Of a stretch of DNA of 9,937 nucleotides, positions 8,001 to 9,937 are shown piece after piece. This DNA comes from Deltaproteobacteria bacterium (GTDB lineage Bacteria > Desulfobacterota > JADFXK01): contig JADFYA010000109.1 of the NCBI GenBank assembly GCA_015233285.1, forward strand, positions 1-9,937. Direction: 5' to 3'. Positions within the stretch are counted from its first letter, which is position 1; every line of letters starts with the position of its first letter. A model generated the notes under the pieces. That model was not told where the DNA came from and searched no databases. It saw only the letters and a program-made list of their open reading frames with translations. Both the position numbers and the translations under genes were made by a program.

Positions 8001-9393
8001 GCCCCGTTTCGATACAAACCTTGGCCGACTCGGTCCAGCACGATTCATGACAGTGCCACCGGCCGCTATTCAGGGCCTCCGCGTCGCCAACCGGGCCGCA
8101 TAACCGCCGGGATGCTTGATCGAGCAACCGACACCATCCTGAAGAGACCGGGGATAAAGCATAATCACCGTTTTTTTCCATAATGGCTGACGAAGTGCCC
8201 AATAATTTTAGATAATCACTAACAGTTTCAAAAATGATATCTTTTCCCACCGCACCTGACAATAACCGGCTGGTGTTTAACTCATCCAGCCGGGCATAGG
8301 CTGGATCCAATTCTGAGGGTTTAGACTCAGGGGCGACATCTTTAGTCATGAGCCATTCAATCCGGCGGAGAGCGGTTAAGGATTGTCGGCGCCACCAGGT
8401 CAACACCCACATGTTGCCCATAACTATGATCATCAGGGTGAATCCCGTCATCCACCAGGCCCGTTCCCGAATCGCGGCGTACGCTTCCGCCTGATCCATT
8501 TTGGCCACCATGAACCAGGGAGAGTCAGGGACCCGCCGTAATGCGGCCAGGACCGGCACCCCTCGATAATCAATCCCTTCCACGGCTCCTTCAATGCCCC
8601 GGACGACCATGGCCGCCGGGAGTTGCTCTTCAGTTGCGGGGAGCTTTAAATTAAGGGCGACGTTCTTCCTGAATCTCAATTCATTTAAGTAGACAACATT
8701 TTCACCCTGGCGGCTGATGAGCTGCGTTTCCGCCGTATTAGAAGGAGTGGGCCATGACTGGATGAGAGGATAAAGAAACAAGGCGGGATCGATCCGGAAC
8801 AGCAGCACCCCGACTATCCGGCTGCCGGCTTCATCTGTAACCGTTAACGGGGACAGAAGATCAATAAAAATCTTTTGATCAGGCCCGTGTTTAATCCGTT
8901 GGAGAGGAGAAAAAACAGCGTTGCCACTTTTAAATACTTCCGAGATTAACTTCAACGATAAGTCACCCACGGGCTCATTGTCCGGCCTGCTGGAAAGCCG
9001 GATTGCTTGTTTGGGATCAATAACATAAATATTATGATAACGATAGGTCTGTTGCACAATGTTCAGCCGCCGGAGTAAACGGGACCGGTTTTCGTCTAGG
9101 GGAGCCCCATCCAGCAACCAATGTTCCACAGCCAGGGCCAAAAAAGAATCCTTTCCAGCCACGACGGCGTCATCTTTTTTTTCCGAACGCCAACCGGCAA
9201 TCTGGGCCACTTTAAGATCAGCCACCGCCGTCAGCTCTTTATGGATATATTTTTTAATTGATTTCTTCTGATATAGGAAGACTAGATACCCGGCCCCGCC
9301 GATGACCAAAGTCAACAGAAGAAGCAATGGGATGGCCGCCCCAAAGAAACTCTTGGATACCGACCCCGGCGACTTGACCTGGTTATTTTTCAT
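5062..9393 (-). CDS. Membrane hybrid sensor histidine kinase: PocR, four PAS, HisKA/HATPase, receiver
   Basis: The protein is 1443 aa from ATG 9393 (GGAG 7 nt upstream); an in-frame TTG at 9399 lies too close to that site. Order: TM helix (~17-41), a ~270-residue periplasmic Cache-like sensor, a second TM helix (~314-336), and a PocR-type ligand-binding domain (~373-550). The PocR domain has Cys421, 432, 448, 452, 460 and 471 and the IYGVPIWAG...[10 protein letters not shown] core. Four PAS domains follow (~558-683, 686-802, 812-930, 942-1053), each ending in an ITDRK-like linker. HisKA has IAHDFNN with phosphoacceptor His1084. HATPase has Asn1196 in the N box, then DTGQGMD, FDPFFTT and GKGTGMGL. 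The receiver (~1323-1441) has acidic Asp1329/1330, phosphoacceptor Asp1375 and Lys1425. All catalytic residues are present, so it should be active. No DNA-binding domain is attached, so the output passes to another protein. An HD-GYP gene lies ~200 bp upstream on the same strand and is a candidate partner. Confidence 0.93.
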   Translation of the reverse strand: MKNNQVKSPGSVSKSFFGAAIPLLLLLTLVIGGAGYLVFLYQKKSIKKYIHKELTAVADLKVAQIAGWRSEKKDDAVVAGKDSFLALAVEHWLLDGAPLDENRSRLLRRLNIVQQTYRYHNIYVIDPKQAIRLSSRPDNEPVGDLSLKLISEVFKSGNAVFSPLQRIKHGPDQKIFIDLLSPLTVTDEAGSRIVGVLLFRIDPALFLYPLIQSWPTPSNTAETQLISRQGENVVYLNELRFRKNVALNLKLPATEEQLPAAMVVRGIEGAVEGIDYRGVPVLAALRRVPDSPWFMVAKMDQAEAYAAIRERAWWMTGFTLMIIVMGNMWVLTWWRRQSLTALRRIEWLMTKDVAPESKPSELDPAYARLDELNTSRLLSGAVGKDIIFETVSDYLKLLGTSSAIMEKNGDYALSPVSSGWCRLLDQASRRLCGPVGDAEALNSGRWHCHESCWTESAKVCIETGQPVDIECRGGIRIYGVPIWAGTEVAGAINFGYGDPPRDPEKLREISSRYNVDMEELRSAARRYETRPPFIIAVAKDRLLNSAKLLGTMVERKRAEESFRILCEQSLQGIAIFQGNPSRIVFVNPKWTEIFGYTTDEARSLSGDDKWKLVHPDDREMVRQYYRDRRSDGKLIPNYQFRIMRKDDAVRWVEVFAGRADYRGEISIQAVYIDITDRKQAEDALLQSEERYRLLFDHAPIGIVHFDHKGVQLASNQKFADIMGVPRERIIGFNALEKIQDQHMLQAVKDALAGKSGYYEGNYLSITSGKMTPIRAVFQQLPCDDGAFYGAMGIFEDVTSQKEAEQALAAEKKRLAVTLNSIGDGVIGTDLAGNVTVLNRVAENMTGWTEEESIGRPLTQVFHIVNEITREVCEDPVSKVLKSCRIITLANHTVLIGKNGKEMIIADSAAPILDENGVLLGVVLVFRDTTDRKLAEIALHNKTEELDRFFSLIVDLLCIADTQGFFRRVNPAWEKSLGYSREELEGRKFLDFVHPEDIESTLGAMDRLSAQEEIYDFVNRYRCKDGSYRWIEWRSSPDSTGLIYAAARDITDRRRAEKDRKKLERQLRQAQKMEAIGTLAGGIAHDFNNILGSIFGYTQLALDDAKSGEVNPAFLEEILKAGKRARDLVKQILTISRQAEQEKKPFEITSILRESIKLIRASLPANIIIEQEISAKELNILGDPTQIHQVLINLCTNAAHSMPESGGILSIKLCELFLDADSAARYINLQPGQYLKLTVSDTGQGMDSALLERIFDPFFTTKELGKGTGMGLAIVHGIVNNHGGAINVYSVPGQGSAFNILLPTIQDRPESPDNYSETIPRGTETILLVDDEPGLLDTGKKILERLGYQVTAETSGVDALGAFMAQPAHFDLIITDMAMPYMTGDKLAREILGLRPNIPIILCTGFSDAVNEDRARDLGVRGFLLKPIDMMVLAKLIRQVLEGR

Positions 9394-9400
9394 TTTCAAT

Positions 9401-9404
9401 CTCC
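9401..9404 (-). promoter_or_regulatory. Ribosome binding site deciding the kinase start
   Basis: On the minus strand GGAG is followed by ATTGAAA and then ATG at 9393, a 7-nt spacing. The TTG at 9399 lies only 1 nt from GGAG and is unlikely to be used. The kinase therefore probably starts [10 protein letters not shown]. Confidence 0.6.
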
Positions 9405-9593
9405 AAGTTGTCCCATGGCAAGTTAATATAATCTTGGTCTGGTCAAGCGAAAAAGGATCTAACCTGGTGCTGGCCGCGATGGAGCCTGATTACGGGACAA
9501 GATCTTATTGCGGTAGATTAACGATCTTTTAATTATGGATGGATGAAAACCTTGGCCATGAACAGACAATTCATTTCAAAGCAGCCGGGATCA

Positions 9594-9937
9594 TCAGTCG
9601 GCAGTCAGGGATAATCCCTTTTCAAAATTATTTTTTGAATTATCTTGGCTGGCAATTGTAATTTCTGTGACTTCATCATAATTTTTTCTTAGAACATTAA
9701 CGACATTCCCGTCTATGAGACCATTATTACACATATTCTCCATGACCGACAGAACTTTAAGTTTTTTCATTCTCTTTCTATAGGGCCGATCTTCCGCCAG
9801 GGCGATGAAAATATCGGCGATCGCGACTATCCTGGAGCCGAGGTCGATCCGCCCGGCATCCAGATGGAAAGGATAACCGGACCCATCGAGCTTCTCATGA
9901 TGAAATCCGGCCCATTCAGCGATCTGGTGACTAAAGC
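9594..9937 (-). CDS. HD-GYP domain protein, C-terminal 113 aa (cut at window edge)
   Basis: The minus-strand frame is open from the right edge to the TGA at 9594-9596, with no start inside the window. Near its beginning it has HHEKLDGSGYP (9870-9902), the hallmark of HD-GYP cyclic-di-GMP phosphodiesterases. It continues GRIDLGSRIVAIADIFIALAEDRPYRKRM, the following conserved helix. The N-terminal part with the HD metal ligands and any receiver or sensor domain lies outside the window. HD-GYP enzymes hydrolyse cyclic-di-GMP to pGpG or GMP. The last ~45 residues are AT-rich and poorly conserved in appearance. The gene lies upstream of the hybrid kinase on the same strand with ~200 bp between, so it may be a functional partner but probably has separate transcription control. 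Confidence 0.87.
   Translation of the reverse strand, partial: FSHQIAEWAGFHHEKLDGSGYPFHLDAGRIDLGSRIVAIADIFIALAEDRPYRKRMKKLKVLSVMENMCNNGLIDGNVVNVLRKNYDEVTEITIASQDNSKNNFEKGLSLTAD

Noticed and set aside
9425..9446. Kinase promoter on the minus strand with TTGACC and TATATT boxes
   Set aside because: The two boxes are only 10 bp apart, far from the ~17 bp needed; no other convincing pair was seen in the ~200-bp gap.
9499..9528. Inverted repeat AAGATC...GATCTT followed by T-rich sequence, as a terminator
   Set aside because: The stem is only 6 bp, AT-rich, with an 18-nt loop; too weak to call.
9302..9532. Plus-strand 76-aa open frame over the kinase start and the upstream gap
   Set aside because: It overlaps the kinase N-terminus on the opposite strand and lacks recognisable features or a convincing start.

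Overview
The window looks like a chromosomal stretch from a Gram-negative environmental bacterium, most plausibly an anaerobic Desulfobacterota (delta-proteobacterial) lineage. That guess rests on moderate GC, a PocR/multi-PAS hybrid kinase, an HD-GYP protein, a TMTC-like membrane protein with a long TPR array, and scattered toxin-antitoxin relics. No rRNA, tRNA, CRISPR array or intact mobile element was seen.

Left part, plus strand (1-3999): an unrecognised 341-aa protein with a strikingly lysine-rich N-terminus (122-1147) is followed closely by a large polytopic membrane protein (1210-3999). The latter joins a GT-C/TMTC-like membrane half to 13 consecutive 34-residue TPR units. The two genes probably form a transcription unit; the frame of the first is open to the left edge.

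Middle part, plus strand (4000-5044): a good sigma70-like promoter (4042-4070) precedes a small solitary HicB-like gene (4114-4320). After it comes a broken MNT/HEPN module. The nucleotidyltransferase (MntA-like) antitoxin gene (4361-4656) carries its full GSFVRG...SDIDILV motif but is split by an apparent one-base deletion near 4445. The HEPN (DUF86-like) partner that starts inside its stop codon is reduced to about 31 codons (4649-4744). A small exported protein with two cysteines (4745-5044) closes the plus-strand block.

Right part, minus strand (5062-9937): a 1443-aa membrane-bound hybrid histidine kinase (periplasmic sensor, PocR domain, four PAS domains, HisKA/HATPase, C-terminal receiver) converges on the plus-strand block with only 17 bp between stop codons. 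Upstream of it on the same strand lies the C-terminal 113 residues of an HD-GYP phosphodiesterase that runs off the right edge. Together they suggest a phosphorelay / cyclic-di-GMP signalling locus.

The most interesting points are the decayed MNT/HEPN module next to an orphan HicB, the TMTC-like protein with its long TPR array, the Cys-rich PocR domain in the hybrid kinase, and the Lys-tailed orphan protein. I did not see clear evidence for a wholly new multi-gene system.
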